Shown piece after piece: positions 16,230-23,740 of a stretch of 46,343 nt of DNA. The notes beneath the pieces were generated by a model that saw only the letters and a list, made by a program, of their open reading frames with translations, was not told the origin of the DNA and made no database searches. Both the position numbers and the translations under genes were made by a program. This stretch comes from Paraburkholderia bannensis NBRC 103871 (GTDB lineage: Bacteria; Pseudomonadota; Gammaproteobacteria; Burkholderiales; Burkholderiaceae): the NCBI RefSeq assembly GCF_000685015.1, contig NZ_BAYA01000046.1, positions 1 through 46,343 of the forward strand, written 5' to 3'. The stretch's first letter is position 1; each line of letters starts with the position of its first letter.

Positions 16230-18508
16230 GCTGCGGCTCCTTGCGCGCCGCGCGCACGGGCGGCTTGATTCAGGGCGGACTTGACGCGATCGGGAGTGAA
16301 AGGCACCTCGCGCAGGCGCACACCGGTGGCGTCGAACACGGCATTGGCAATCGCCGCCGCACCGGGCACCGATGCCGATTCGCCCGCGCCGAGCGGCATC
16401 TCGTCGGGACGCTCCATCAGCAACACGTCGATCTCAGGCAAGTCGGTAAAACGCAGGATCGGATACGCGCCCCATTCGAGGCTGGTCACGCCCGCACTGT
16501 CGAAAGCCACTTCCTCCTTGAGCGTACGGCTCACCATCTGGACGACGTTGCCGTGCACCTGATGACGCACGCCGTCGGGGTTGATCATCATTCCGCAATC
16601 GTGGCCAACCACGACGCGCTTCACGCGCACGACACCAGTCGCGGTATCGACTTCGACGTCCGCGACCCATGCGGCCCACGCCGCGCCGAAGCCGGGAAAC
16701 GCGCTGTGAAAGTAGCGGGCGTACGCGAACCCGCGCCCAGCGAGCACACCGGCTTTCTCGCCTGACCAGGGTTCGGGCGCCACTGCGCGCGGCTGCCAGC
16801 TGGCGCGCTGCGCCACGGCCTGCACCAGTTCGCGGGCGCGCGCATCGGGCAAATGACGCAAGCGGAACGCCACCGGATCCTGTCCGGCGAGCGCCGCGAG
16901 TTCGTCGATATACGACTCGTGCGCAAACACGCTCGGCAATGCCGACACGCCGCGCATCCACGACGCGCGCACGATGGGCGGCGTGTCGTGCACCGCCACG
17001 CGCATGTTCGCGTAACGGTATGGCGCAATGGCAGTGCGGTCGCCCATCTGCTCGACCGGCGCGGGCATTGCGGGCACCGCGCCCGTCAGCAGCAGCGCAA
17101 GCGTCACCGCATTGTTCGACGGGTAGCGGCTGCTGAAGTCGTAGGCCGCGACCTCGCCCCGGGCGTCGAGACCGCCATCTATGTCGATCAATTGCGCCGC
17201 GCCCTTGGGTTCCCAGCCGTGCTCCTGTTCGCGCATCAATTGCACGCGCACGGGCTTGCCCACGGCGCGCGAGAGCAGCGCGGCGTCGGCCGAGACATCG
17301 TCCGCGCAGTTGCGGCCATAGCAGCCCGCGGCCTCCATGCGAATCACGTGCACCTGTGCGGCAGGCAGCTTGAGCAGCTTGACGAGGTCGCCGCGCAGAT
17401 CGTGCGGGTTCTGCGATCCGCTCCAGACCGTGACGCCATCGTCGCGATAGTCCGCGAGCGCGCACGAAGGGCCAATCGAGCCGTGCATCTGGTACGGCCA
17501 TTGATAGGTCGCGCGCAGCCGGTGCGCGGCGTGTTCCGTCGCGTCCTGCACGTTGCCAATGGTGCTCAGCGTGCGCAGCGTCGAGGGGCTGTTGCGCAGC
17601 GCGGCTTCAAGCTGCGTGTTCAGGTCGGGCAGTTGGGCCCACGGCTTCCAGGTGACCTTCAGTGCGTGCATCGCGCGGATCGCCTGTTCTTCGCGTTGCG
17701 CGACCACACCCACGAAGTCGCCGATGGTGACGATCTTCACGATGCCGGGAAGATGCGCAATCGAACCGGCATCGACGGAAACCAGGCTGCTCCCGATGGG
17801 CGCCGTGTTGTCCATGCCGATATAGGGTGGACGGATGACGCGCCCATGCAGCATGCCAGGCACGCGCATATCGTGCACGAAGGTCAGCGCACCGGTGACC
17901 TTGGCGGGGATGTCGACGCGCGCCACCGGTTGCCCGACGACGCGATACGCGCTGCGCGGCTTCAGGGGCGCATCATCGGCGATCCTGAGATGAAACTGCT
18001 GGCCGTCGACAAGCTCGCCGTAGGTCAGCGAGCGGCCGTTTTTCGCCATGACGACGCCGTCGCTCACGCTCAACGTATCGGCGGCGAGCGCGAGGCGCGA
18101 CGCCGCTTCGCGAACCAGGAACTGGCGCGCCTGGGCCGCGGCGCGGCGCATCGGCACGGCGGAAATCTGGATGCTTGAGCTGGCGATGGTCGCCCCCTGG
18201 TCAGGCGTACGCGCGGTGTCGCCGAGGATCATGGTGACGCGCTGCATCGGCACATCGAGTTCTTCGGCGACGATTTGCGCAAGCGCGGTGCGAATGCCCG
18301 TGCCCAGATCGACGTGCCCGCAAAACGCCGTCACAGCGCCGTTGCGATCGATGGCGATGAAGCTGTCGACCTGATCGAGCGCCAATGTGGCGGGGGAGTC
18401 GGTAGACGCGCCCGCTTGCTGTTGCTGGGCCGCAGTGAGCGCCGCCGCGGGCAACGCGGCGGCAATGAACAGATAGCCGCCCGATTTCAGAAAGTCTCGT
18501 CGCTTCAT
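16226..18508 (-). CDS. Exported molybdopterin-binding large subunit, isoquinoline 1-oxidoreductase/aldehyde dehydrogenase type
   Basis: 760 residues from ATG at 18508, which overlaps the stop of the iron-sulfur subunit by four bases. An N-terminal RRDFLKSGGYLFIAAALP is a Tat signal, so the folded cofactor-loaded enzyme is exported. Family motifs include FCGHVDLGTGIRTALAQIVAEEL, GATIASSSIQ, a central WSGSQNPHDLRGDL and the late LGAGESASVPG, where Glu710 matches the catalytic glutamate of the xanthine oxidase family. The enzyme hydroxylates an N-heterocycle or oxidises an aldehyde; substrate cannot be read from sequence. Nicotinate dehydrogenase NicAB is a comparable cytochrome-linked system. 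Confidence 0.9.
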   Translation of the reverse strand: MKRRDFLKSGGYLFIAAALPAAALTAAQQQQAGASTDSPATLALDQVDSFIAIDRNGAVTAFCGHVDLGTGIRTALAQIVAEELDVPMQRVTMILGDTARTPDQGATIASSSIQISAVPMRRAAAQARQFLVREAASRLALAADTLSVSDGVVMAKNGRSLTYGELVDGQQFHLRIADDAPLKPRSAYRVVGQPVARVDIPAKVTGALTFVHDMRVPGMLHGRVIRPPYIGMDNTAPIGSSLVSVDAGSIAHLPGIVKIVTIGDFVGVVAQREEQAIRAMHALKVTWKPWAQLPDLNTQLEAALRNSPSTLRTLSTIGNVQDATEHAAHRLRATYQWPYQMHGSIGPSCALADYRDDGVTVWSGSQNPHDLRGDLVKLLKLPAAQVHVIRMEAAGCYGRNCADDVSADAALLSRAVGKPVRVQLMREQEHGWEPKGAAQLIDIDGGLDARGEVAAYDFSSRYPSNNAVTLALLLTGAVPAMPAPVEQMGDRTAIAPYRYANMRVAVHDTPPIVRASWMRGVSALPSVFAHESYIDELAALAGQDPVAFRLRHLPDARARELVQAVAQRASWQPRAVAPEPWSGEKAGVLAGRGFAYARYFHSAFPGFGAAWAAWVADVEVDTATGVVRVKRVVVGHDCGMMINPDGVRHQVHGNVVQMVSRTLKEEVAFDSAGVTSLEWGAYPILRFTDLPEIDVLLMERPDEMPLGAGESASVPGAAAIANAVFDATGVRLREVPFTPDRVKSALNQAARARGAQGAAA

Positions 18509-19008
18509 GCCGGGCCGCCTTTGGCGGTGCCCGTGGCTGCCTGCGCGTTCAGGTCGGCGGCGCGCTTGACCGCGTTCACGATCTCGCAGTGCGTGCCGCA
18601 GCGGCACAGGTTGTACGCGAGCGCATGACGGATCTCGTCGTCGCTGGGATGCGGATTGCGCTCAAGCAGCGCCCTGGTCGTCATGACCATGCCGTTCGTG
18701 CAGTAGCCGCACTGCGCGGCCTGGGCGTCGATAAACGCCTGCTGGACGAGATGAGGCTGCGAAGCGCTACCCAGCCCTTCAAGCGTCACGATGTCCCGTT
18801 CCAGCGCGGCTTCGACAGGGATGATGCAAGCGCGCGCGGGGATGCCGTCCATGATGACGGTGCACGCGCCGCATTCTCCCAGGCCGCAGCCGAATTTCGG
18901 CCCGTTGAGCGCGAGGTCATTGCGAAGCACATAGAGCAGCGGCGTGCCGGGCTCCACGTCGACGGTGTGCGAGATCCCGTTGACGGTCAGGTGAAAAGCT
19001 TGAGGCAT
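18505..19008 (-). CDS. Two [2Fe-2S] cluster small subunit of the molybdenum hydroxylase
   Basis: 167 residues from ATG at 19008; a GTG at 19047 would add 13 residues. The plant-ferredoxin cluster ligands are C41, C46, C49 and C61 (CGLGECGACTV). The second, alpha-helical cluster uses C100, C103, C135 and C137 (CGYCTNGM, CRCGTH). It shuttles electrons from molybdopterin to the cytochrome. It has no signal peptide of its own and is probably carried across the membrane with the Tat-tagged large subunit. First gene of a three-gene operon with overlapping stops and starts. Confidence 0.92.
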   Translation of the reverse strand: MPQAFHLTVNGISHTVDVEPGTPLLYVLRNDLALNGPKFGCGLGECGACTVIMDGIPARACIIPVEAALERDIVTLEGLGSASQPHLVQQAFIDAQAAQCGYCTNGMVMTTRALLERNPHPSDDEIRHALAYNLCRCGTHCEIVNAVKRAADLNAQAATGTAKGGPA

Positions 19009-19141
19009 AGCGATTTCGAGCAGGGACTTTGAAGTAGCACGCGGCACCAGAACGGCTTCTATATGCTTGCGGCCGCAATGATGTTTCGATGCGGATTGCG
19101 CGTGCCCGGAGAGATCGAAATGCTATTGCCCGAGATCCGAT

Positions 19142-19315
19142 TTAGATAGCCATACGAAGCCGGGGCTGGATTTGCGTCAAACTTGCGGGCAATGAAACCG
19201 CCTGATCATGTTCTGTCAGATCGACCGGCGCGTCGCCCACCGCGTCGCCAACATTACGCACGGCTTTCGCCCCTTCCTTCAACGATTCCTGGCGTTTGTA
19301 TAAACGTTTCTTCAT
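19142..19315 (-). CDS. Possible 57-residue basic hypothetical protein
   Basis: From ATG at 19315 with AGGA nearby, the frame encodes a short basic N-terminus (MKKRLYKRQESLKEGAKAV) and GDAVGDAPVDLTE. No family recognised. The 416-base gap between the hydroxylase operon and the DUF4148 gene holds no other candidate. It may be a chance frame. Confidence 0.25.
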   Translation of the reverse strand: MKKRLYKRQESLKEGAKAVRNVGDAVGDAPVDLTEHDQAVSLPASLTQIQPRLRMAI

Positions 19316-19424
19316 CGTCCTGCATCGGGTTCGATAGGCTGACCTAACTATTCTCTCCTTACCGGGATGCGATCTATCGCATTCGCTCACCGGCCAACGA
19401 TCAAGTTATCTGGAGGATAGTTCC

Positions 19425-19715
19425 ATGAAGTCGCTCATGCTCGTCGCTGCATTCGCAGGTGCCATCGTCACCACGTCCGCTTTCGCCCAGACCGCCAGCA
19501 CGGCCGGCGCGGCGCCGTCGCAGAACAACCTGCCGGCCACCACGACCCAGGTCGCCATGAACAACACGGCCACGTCGTTCGACAACGGCAATTGGGTAGC
19601 GCCTTATGGTCAACCGGTGCATCAGAAGACGCGCGCCGAGGTCTATCACGAGCTCGTGCAAGCCGAGCAGGATGGCCAGCTCGCATACCTGAATTCCACG
19701 CTGTACGCGCATTAA
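19425..19715 (+). CDS. Small exported DUF4148-type protein
   Basis: 96 residues with a clear signal peptide (MKSLMLVAAFAGAIVTTSAFA) and the DUF4148 pattern TRAEVYHELVQAEQDGQLAYLNSTLYA at the C-terminus. GGAGG stands 8 bases before the ATG. DUF4148 proteins are abundant in Burkholderiaceae and have no established role. It has its own terminator and is followed by a stray iteron and then the two-component locus on the other strand. Confidence 0.9.
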   Translation: MKSLMLVAAFAGAIVTTSAFAQTASTAGAAPSQNNLPATTTQVAMNNTATSFDNGNWVAPYGQPVHQKTRAEVYHELVQAEQDGQLAYLNSTLYAH

Positions 19716-19780
19716 GCCCTTGTTTTGCAGGCCCGAAGCGCCGCCAGCGCGGTGCACGCTGCACAATCCAGCTCCATGCG

Positions 19781-19816
19781 AAAGCGGCACGCTCAATGCG
19801 TGCCGCTTTGTTTTTT
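19781..19816 (+). terminator. Rho-independent terminator
   Basis: AAAGCGGCACGC (19781-19792), loop TCAAT, GCGTGCCGCTTT (19798-19809), then a T-rich tract. It ends the DUF4148 transcript. Confidence 0.92.
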
Positions 19817-19859
19817 GCGCGACAGGTACACGGTTCACGGCACGCATGTGACCTGAAAT

Positions 19860-19878
19860 CCCATAGGCGGTTACCTTT
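19860..19878 (-). repeat. Stray iteron-like box far from the origin
   Basis: The minus strand reads AAAGGTAACCGCCTATGGG, matching the origin iterons (AAAGGTNAC-n4/5-TATGGG); the copies at 26472-26490 and 27379-27397 have the same orientation and nearly the same bases. It lies 24 bases beyond the stop of the response-regulator gene at 19903, more than 6 kb from the iteron field. Confidence 0.75.
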
Positions 19879-19902
19879 GGTTCAGGCGCTGTGCTCGCAG
19901 GG

Positions 19903-20655
19903 TTACGCGTGCTTCGGCAGCGTGAGTTGATAGCCGTATCGGCTGATGGTTTCGATGCGCACTTCGATCGCTTCGCGTTCGAGCTTGCGACGCAGCCGCG
20001 AGACCACGAGGTTCACCGTCGAGGGATCAATGTCGTCTTTCTCGGGCCACGCATAGCGGATCATCTGGTCGCGCGGCACCGGCATGTTCGGCTGGCGCAA
20101 CAGGCATTCGACCAGCAGATATTCGCGGCGCGTGAGTTCGGCGCGGCGCGCGCCTTCGACGATCTCGCGCGTGCTTGCGTCGAGCAGCGGCGCAAGAACA
20201 TCGCTGTCCGTGCCAGACTGCGCGCCAAGTACACCATGCGCGCCATGTACACCATGCGCGGCGAGCGTCGTATGCGTGACGGGCGCGCCGCCCGTGCGCA
20301 GCAGCGCGAGCATGCGCTCGTGCATTTCGATGAACGAGAACGGGTAGCGGAAGCACGCATCGGCGCCCGCACGCAGCAGTTGCGAGCGCGCCTGGGCGCT
20401 TGCTTCGATGCCGAGCACCGCGATGATGGTCGCGCCGCTGGTCGCCTGGGCGAAGCGGGGCAGCAAGCCGAGCAATTCGGGCAGCATGGCGCCGTCGAGC
20501 GCCACGGCGATCACCGCATCGAATGGTTCTTCGCCTGCGATATAGAGTCCGTCGCGCAGCTCTTCCGCGCGTTGCAGGCTATGGGCGCTTTCCTGCAAGG
20601 CCTTTTGCAGCCAGGCGCCTTCGGCGTGGCAGGGCGAGATGAGGAGAATGCGCAT
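19903..20655 (-). CDS. OmpR-family regulator with degenerate receiver (copy A)
   Basis: 250 residues. The C-terminal winged helix is intact (LTRREYLLVECLLRQ, NLVVSRLRRKLE, ETISRYGYQL). The N-terminal receiver keeps the fold but lost its chemistry: the acidic pair is replaced (LLISPCHAEG), the phosphoryl position reads FDAVIAVAL with Val where Asp should be, and the switch Lys is Tyr (RYPFSF). It therefore probably binds DNA independently of phosphorylation or through another signal. A small HGVHGAHGV repeat sits in the linker (about residues 130-140). It follows the kinase gene at 20714 by 58 bases on the same strand and resembles the regulator at 23066. Confidence 0.87.
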   Translation of the reverse strand: MRILLISPCHAEGAWLQKALQESAHSLQRAEELRDGLYIAGEEPFDAVIAVALDGAMLPELLGLLPRFAQATSGATIIAVLGIEASAQARSQLLRAGADACFRYPFSFIEMHERMLALLRTGGAPVTHTTLAAHGVHGAHGVLGAQSGTDSDVLAPLLDASTREIVEGARRAELTRREYLLVECLLRQPNMPVPRDQMIRYAWPEKDDIDPSTVNLVVSRLRRKLEREAIEVRIETISRYGYQLTLPKHA

Positions 20656-20713
20656 GGGATCGGTGTACGTGTGCGGCGTGTGTGCCTGCTTTGTTGTAGC
20701 TGGTGGGGAGGGT

Positions 20714-22171
20714 TCAGGCGAGCGCGCGCGGCCAGCATTGCACGCTCATGCGCACGCCGGGATTGAAGCTGCCCGCAGCAAGGTCGGCGGCATCGTCGAT
20801 CTGTAGCGTGAAGTCGTGCACGCGCATCACGGCCGCGACGACGCTCAAGCCCAGACCCGAGCCCGCGATATGACGCACGGCGTCGCCGCGATAGAAGCGC
20901 TGGAGCACGGCGGCACGCTCGGCGGGGGCAATGCCCAGGCCGTTATCGGCGACCGCGAGCAACGGGCCGTGCGGCGTCGCGCTCAAGGTCACGCTGACGA
21001 TGCCGCCGTGCGGCGCGAACTTGATCGCATTGTCGATGAGGTTGCTGAACGCTTCGAACAGCAGCGCGCGGTCGCCGTGAATTTCGCTCACGGCTTCGGT
21101 CTGCACGCGCCAGTCGATTTCGCGGCTTTCCGCGAGCGGCTCATACAGCTCGGCGAGTTCATCGACGAGTTCGCGCAGGTCGACCGTCGCGAAGCCGCCG
21201 CGCCGATGCAGCGTGCCGATTTCGGAGATGCGCAGCATCGCGCGAAAACGTTCGAGCAGCTGGCCGGTTTCGGTGCGCGCGCGCTCCATCATGTCCGCAC
21301 CTTCGACATCGGCGCGCAGGCTCTCGCGTTCGGCGATGCGCGCGAGCAGCGTATGCAGATGCACGAGCGGCGTGCGCAGGTCATGCGCGATGCCATCGCA
21401 CGCGCCCTTGACTTCGCCCATCAGGCGCTCGACTTCGTCGAGCATGTGGTTCACGAGATGCGCGAGCATGTCGAGCTCGTCGTCGCCGCCCACGGGCAGG
21501 CGCTGGTCGAGGTCGCCGCGCGCGATGCACTGCGTGACGCGGCGGAATTCGCGCACGCGGCGGATCTGCCGCAGGCCAATCGCAAAGCCGCCCGCCGCTG
21601 CCGCGAGCAGCGCCAGCACCGCGCCGACCACGAGCGTGCGCACCATGAATTCGCGGATCTCCAGCACGTTGGTCATGTCGCGCGCGACCACGAGGTGCAT
21701 GCCGTTGGGCCGCACTTCGCCCATTGCGCGCACGATCGGCGACTGCACGCGGTCGCGCAGCGTGAGTGTGTGGCTCAGCGTGCAGCCCACGCGATCGTAG
21801 GTAATGTTGGGCGGCGCTTCGAGCAGGTCGCCGGCGACGTACTTGCCAGCGGCTGTGAAGAGGCCGTAGTAGTTCACGTGCATGCGTTCGTGCTCAAGAC
21901 GCTGATAGATCGCGTCGGGCAGTTGCGCATCGGGAATCGAATCGAAGTAGATGAGCTGCCAGCCCATGATCGTGTCGGTGTCGCGCTCGATCGAACGGGT
22001 GGCGCTCCAGGCGATGAAGCCCACGAGCAAGGTCAGCGTCACGCCGAATAGCGCGGTGTAGGCGCACAGCCAGCGGAACGTGGTGGTGTGCCAGCGGCGG
22101 CGCGGCAGCGCGGGCGCGCTCTGCGCGTTAGCGGCGGCAGGCGCAGTGGAGGAAAGCGGACGGCTCGACAC
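20714..22171 (-). CDS. Sensor histidine kinase (copy A)
   Basis: 485 residues from GTG at 22171, five bases after the upstream regulator's stop, so translation is likely coupled; no strong ribosome site is seen. TM1 about 36-56, periplasmic sensor about 57-177, TM2 about 178-200, HAMP to about 255, H-box CDGIAHDLRTPL with His263, N-box NLIDNAIKFA, G1 VADNGLGIAP and G2 GSGLGLSVV. It is the partner of the canonical regulator just upstream. It is clearly paralogous to the kinase at 23737, including the FYGLF/YYGLF sensor motif. Confidence 0.92.
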   Translation of the reverse strand: MSSRPLSSTAPAAANAQSAPALPRRRWHTTTFRWLCAYTALFGVTLTLLVGFIAWSATRSIERDTDTIMGWQLIYFDSIPDAQLPDAIYQRLEHERMHVNYYGLFTAAGKYVAGDLLEAPPNITYDRVGCTLSHTLTLRDRVQSPIVRAMGEVRPNGMHLVVARDMTNVLEIREFMVRTLVVGAVLALLAAAAGGFAIGLRQIRRVREFRRVTQCIARGDLDQRLPVGGDDELDMLAHLVNHMLDEVERLMGEVKGACDGIAHDLRTPLVHLHTLLARIAERESLRADVEGADMMERARTETGQLLERFRAMLRISEIGTLHRRGGFATVDLRELVDELAELYEPLAESREIDWRVQTEAVSEIHGDRALLFEAFSNLIDNAIKFAPHGGIVSVTLSATPHGPLLAVADNGLGIAPAERAAVLQRFYRGDAVRHIAGSGLGLSVVAAVMRVHDFTLQIDDAADLAAGSFNPGVRMSVQCWPRALA

Positions 22172-22176
22172 GCGGT

Positions 22177-22860
22177 TTATCCGAGAATGTAGCCGGAGCC
22201 GCGCACCGTCTGGATCAGCGGCGGCACGCCCGGCGGATCGATCTTCTTGCGCAGGCGGCCCATATGCACGTCGATCAGGTTGGTGCCCGGATCGAAGTGA
22301 TAGCCCCACACGGCTTCGAACAGCATGGTGCGCGTGATGGTCTTGCCCGCGTGACGCATCATGAATTCGAGCACGCGGTATTCGGTGGGCAGCAGCGCCA
22401 CTTCCTCGCCGTCGCGGCGCACCTTGCGCGAGATCAGGTCGAGTTCGAGCGGGCCCACGTTCAGCGCCGTTTCGCGCGTGACCGTGGCGGCCTGGCGGCG
22501 GCGCAGCAGCACTTCGAGGCGTGCGGTCAGTTCTTCGGGATCGAAGGGCTTGGTGAGATAGTCGTCGCCGCCCGCGCGCAGGCCGCGCACGCGCTCGTCG
22601 ACGTCGCCCAGCGCGCTCAACATCAGCACCGGCGTCTGGATGCCGACCGTGCGCATCGCCGTGAGGATCGACAGGCCGTCGACGCCCGGCAGCATCCGGT
22701 CGAGCGTGATCGCGTCGTACTCGTCGCTCATGGCGCGAGCCATGCCGTCGCGGCCGTTGTCGACCCAGTCGACCACGAAACCGCGCTGCGTTAGTTCATT
22801 GACAATTTCATTGGCTGTGACGGCGTCGTCTTCGACCGTCAATACGCGCACCTGACTCAT
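22177..22860 (-). CDS. Canonical OmpR-family response regulator
   Basis: 227 residues. The receiver is complete: acidic cluster VEDD (9-12), phospho-Asp in ITLDRMLPG (D54), Ser in MLSALG and Lys in YLTKPFDPEEL. The winged helix shows LPTEYRVLEFMMRH, HMGRLRKKID and TVRGSGYILG. It is the only one of the three regulators in this locus that can be phosphorylated by the usual chemistry, so it may serve both kinases. A 205-base gap upstream (22861-23065) should carry its promoter; it also has GC-rich hairpins that could end the transcript from the upstream pair. Confidence 0.93.
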   Translation of the reverse strand: MSQVRVLTVEDDAVTANEIVNELTQRGFVVDWVDNGRDGMARAMSDEYDAITLDRMLPGVDGLSILTAMRTVGIQTPVLMLSALGDVDERVRGLRAGGDDYLTKPFDPEELTARLEVLLRRRQAATVTRETALNVGPLELDLISRKVRRDGEEVALLPTEYRVLEFMMRHAGKTITRTMLFEAVWGYHFDPGTNLIDVHMGRLRKKIDPPGVPPLIQTVRGSGYILG

Positions 22861-23065
22861 TTCCTCGCACTCCGCCTCGCGTCACCTGCGCGGCCTCTCT
22901 CGAAATGCAAGTTTACCGTTGTGAGGCCACCGTGCCGCGCCAGCTTTCATGAAATTAATTTTAGGTTTGCAAATGCCTCACACACTTGCAAAGGGCTTAC
23001 GGCCGGGGTTCGGCCGCGGCTGACGGGCCTGATGGCCTTGATCGGCCCGATGGTTACGCGCGGCC

Positions 23066-23740
23066 CTACGCATCGGCGCGCAGGTCGAGCTGGTAACCGT
23101 AGCGGTTGATCGTCTCGATCTGGGTGCGCGCGCCATGCGTGATGAACTTGCGGCGCAGGCGCGAGACCACGAGGTTGACGCTCGATGGCTCGACATCGCC
23201 TTTTTCGGGCCAGGCATAGCGGATCAGCTGTTCGCGCGCGACCGGCGCGTTGGCGTGGCGCAGCAGGCATTCGACGAGCAGGTATTCGCGCGTGGTGAGC
23301 GAGATGCGCCGGTCGTCTTCGACGAGGTCGCGCGTGAGCGGGTCGAGCCGCGCGAGGGCAGGGCCCCCCTGGGCGAGCGCGGTGCGGCGCAGCGCAAGCA
23401 TGCGTTCCTGGATCTCAAGCACCGACCACGGTTGCACGAAGCAGGCGTCGGCGCCTGCCCGCAGGAGGCGGGCGCAGTCGGCGGGCGTGGCGCGCGTGAG
23501 CGCGATCACCACCGCGGGCGCGTCGGGCAGGCGCGTGAAGGAGGCGAGCGCGTCGGTGAGCCCGTCATGCGCGTGCGCGCCGCTCGCGCACAGGATCACC
23601 GTGTCGAACGGTTCATGCGAGGCGAGATAGACCGCGTAGTAGAGGTTATCGGCAACCTCGACGCTGTTCAGGCTCTCGCTCAGCGCCTTGTATAGGTAGC
23701 TCCGCTCGGCGTCGGAGGAGGAGCACAGCAGAACTCTCAT
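23066..23740 (-). CDS. OmpR-family regulator with degenerate receiver (copy B)
   Basis: 224 residues, paralogue of the regulator at 19903. The receiver lacks the acidic pair (LLCSSSDAER), has Cys at the phospho-Asp position (FDTVILCAS) and Gln in place of Lys (FVQPWSV). The winged helix is intact (LTTREYLLVECLLRH, NLVVSRLRRKF, ETINRYGYQL). Its ATG overlaps the stop of the kinase gene (23737-23740), an arrangement that implies coupled function even though classical phosphotransfer cannot occur. Confidence 0.87.
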   Translation of the reverse strand: MRVLLCSSSDAERSYLYKALSESLNSVEVADNLYYAVYLASHEPFDTVILCASGAHAHDGLTDALASFTRLPDAPAVVIALTRATPADCARLLRAGADACFVQPWSVLEIQERMLALRRTALAQGGPALARLDPLTRDLVEDDRRISLTTREYLLVECLLRHANAPVAREQLIRYAWPEKGDVEPSSVNLVVSRLRRKFITHGARTQIETINRYGYQLDLRADA

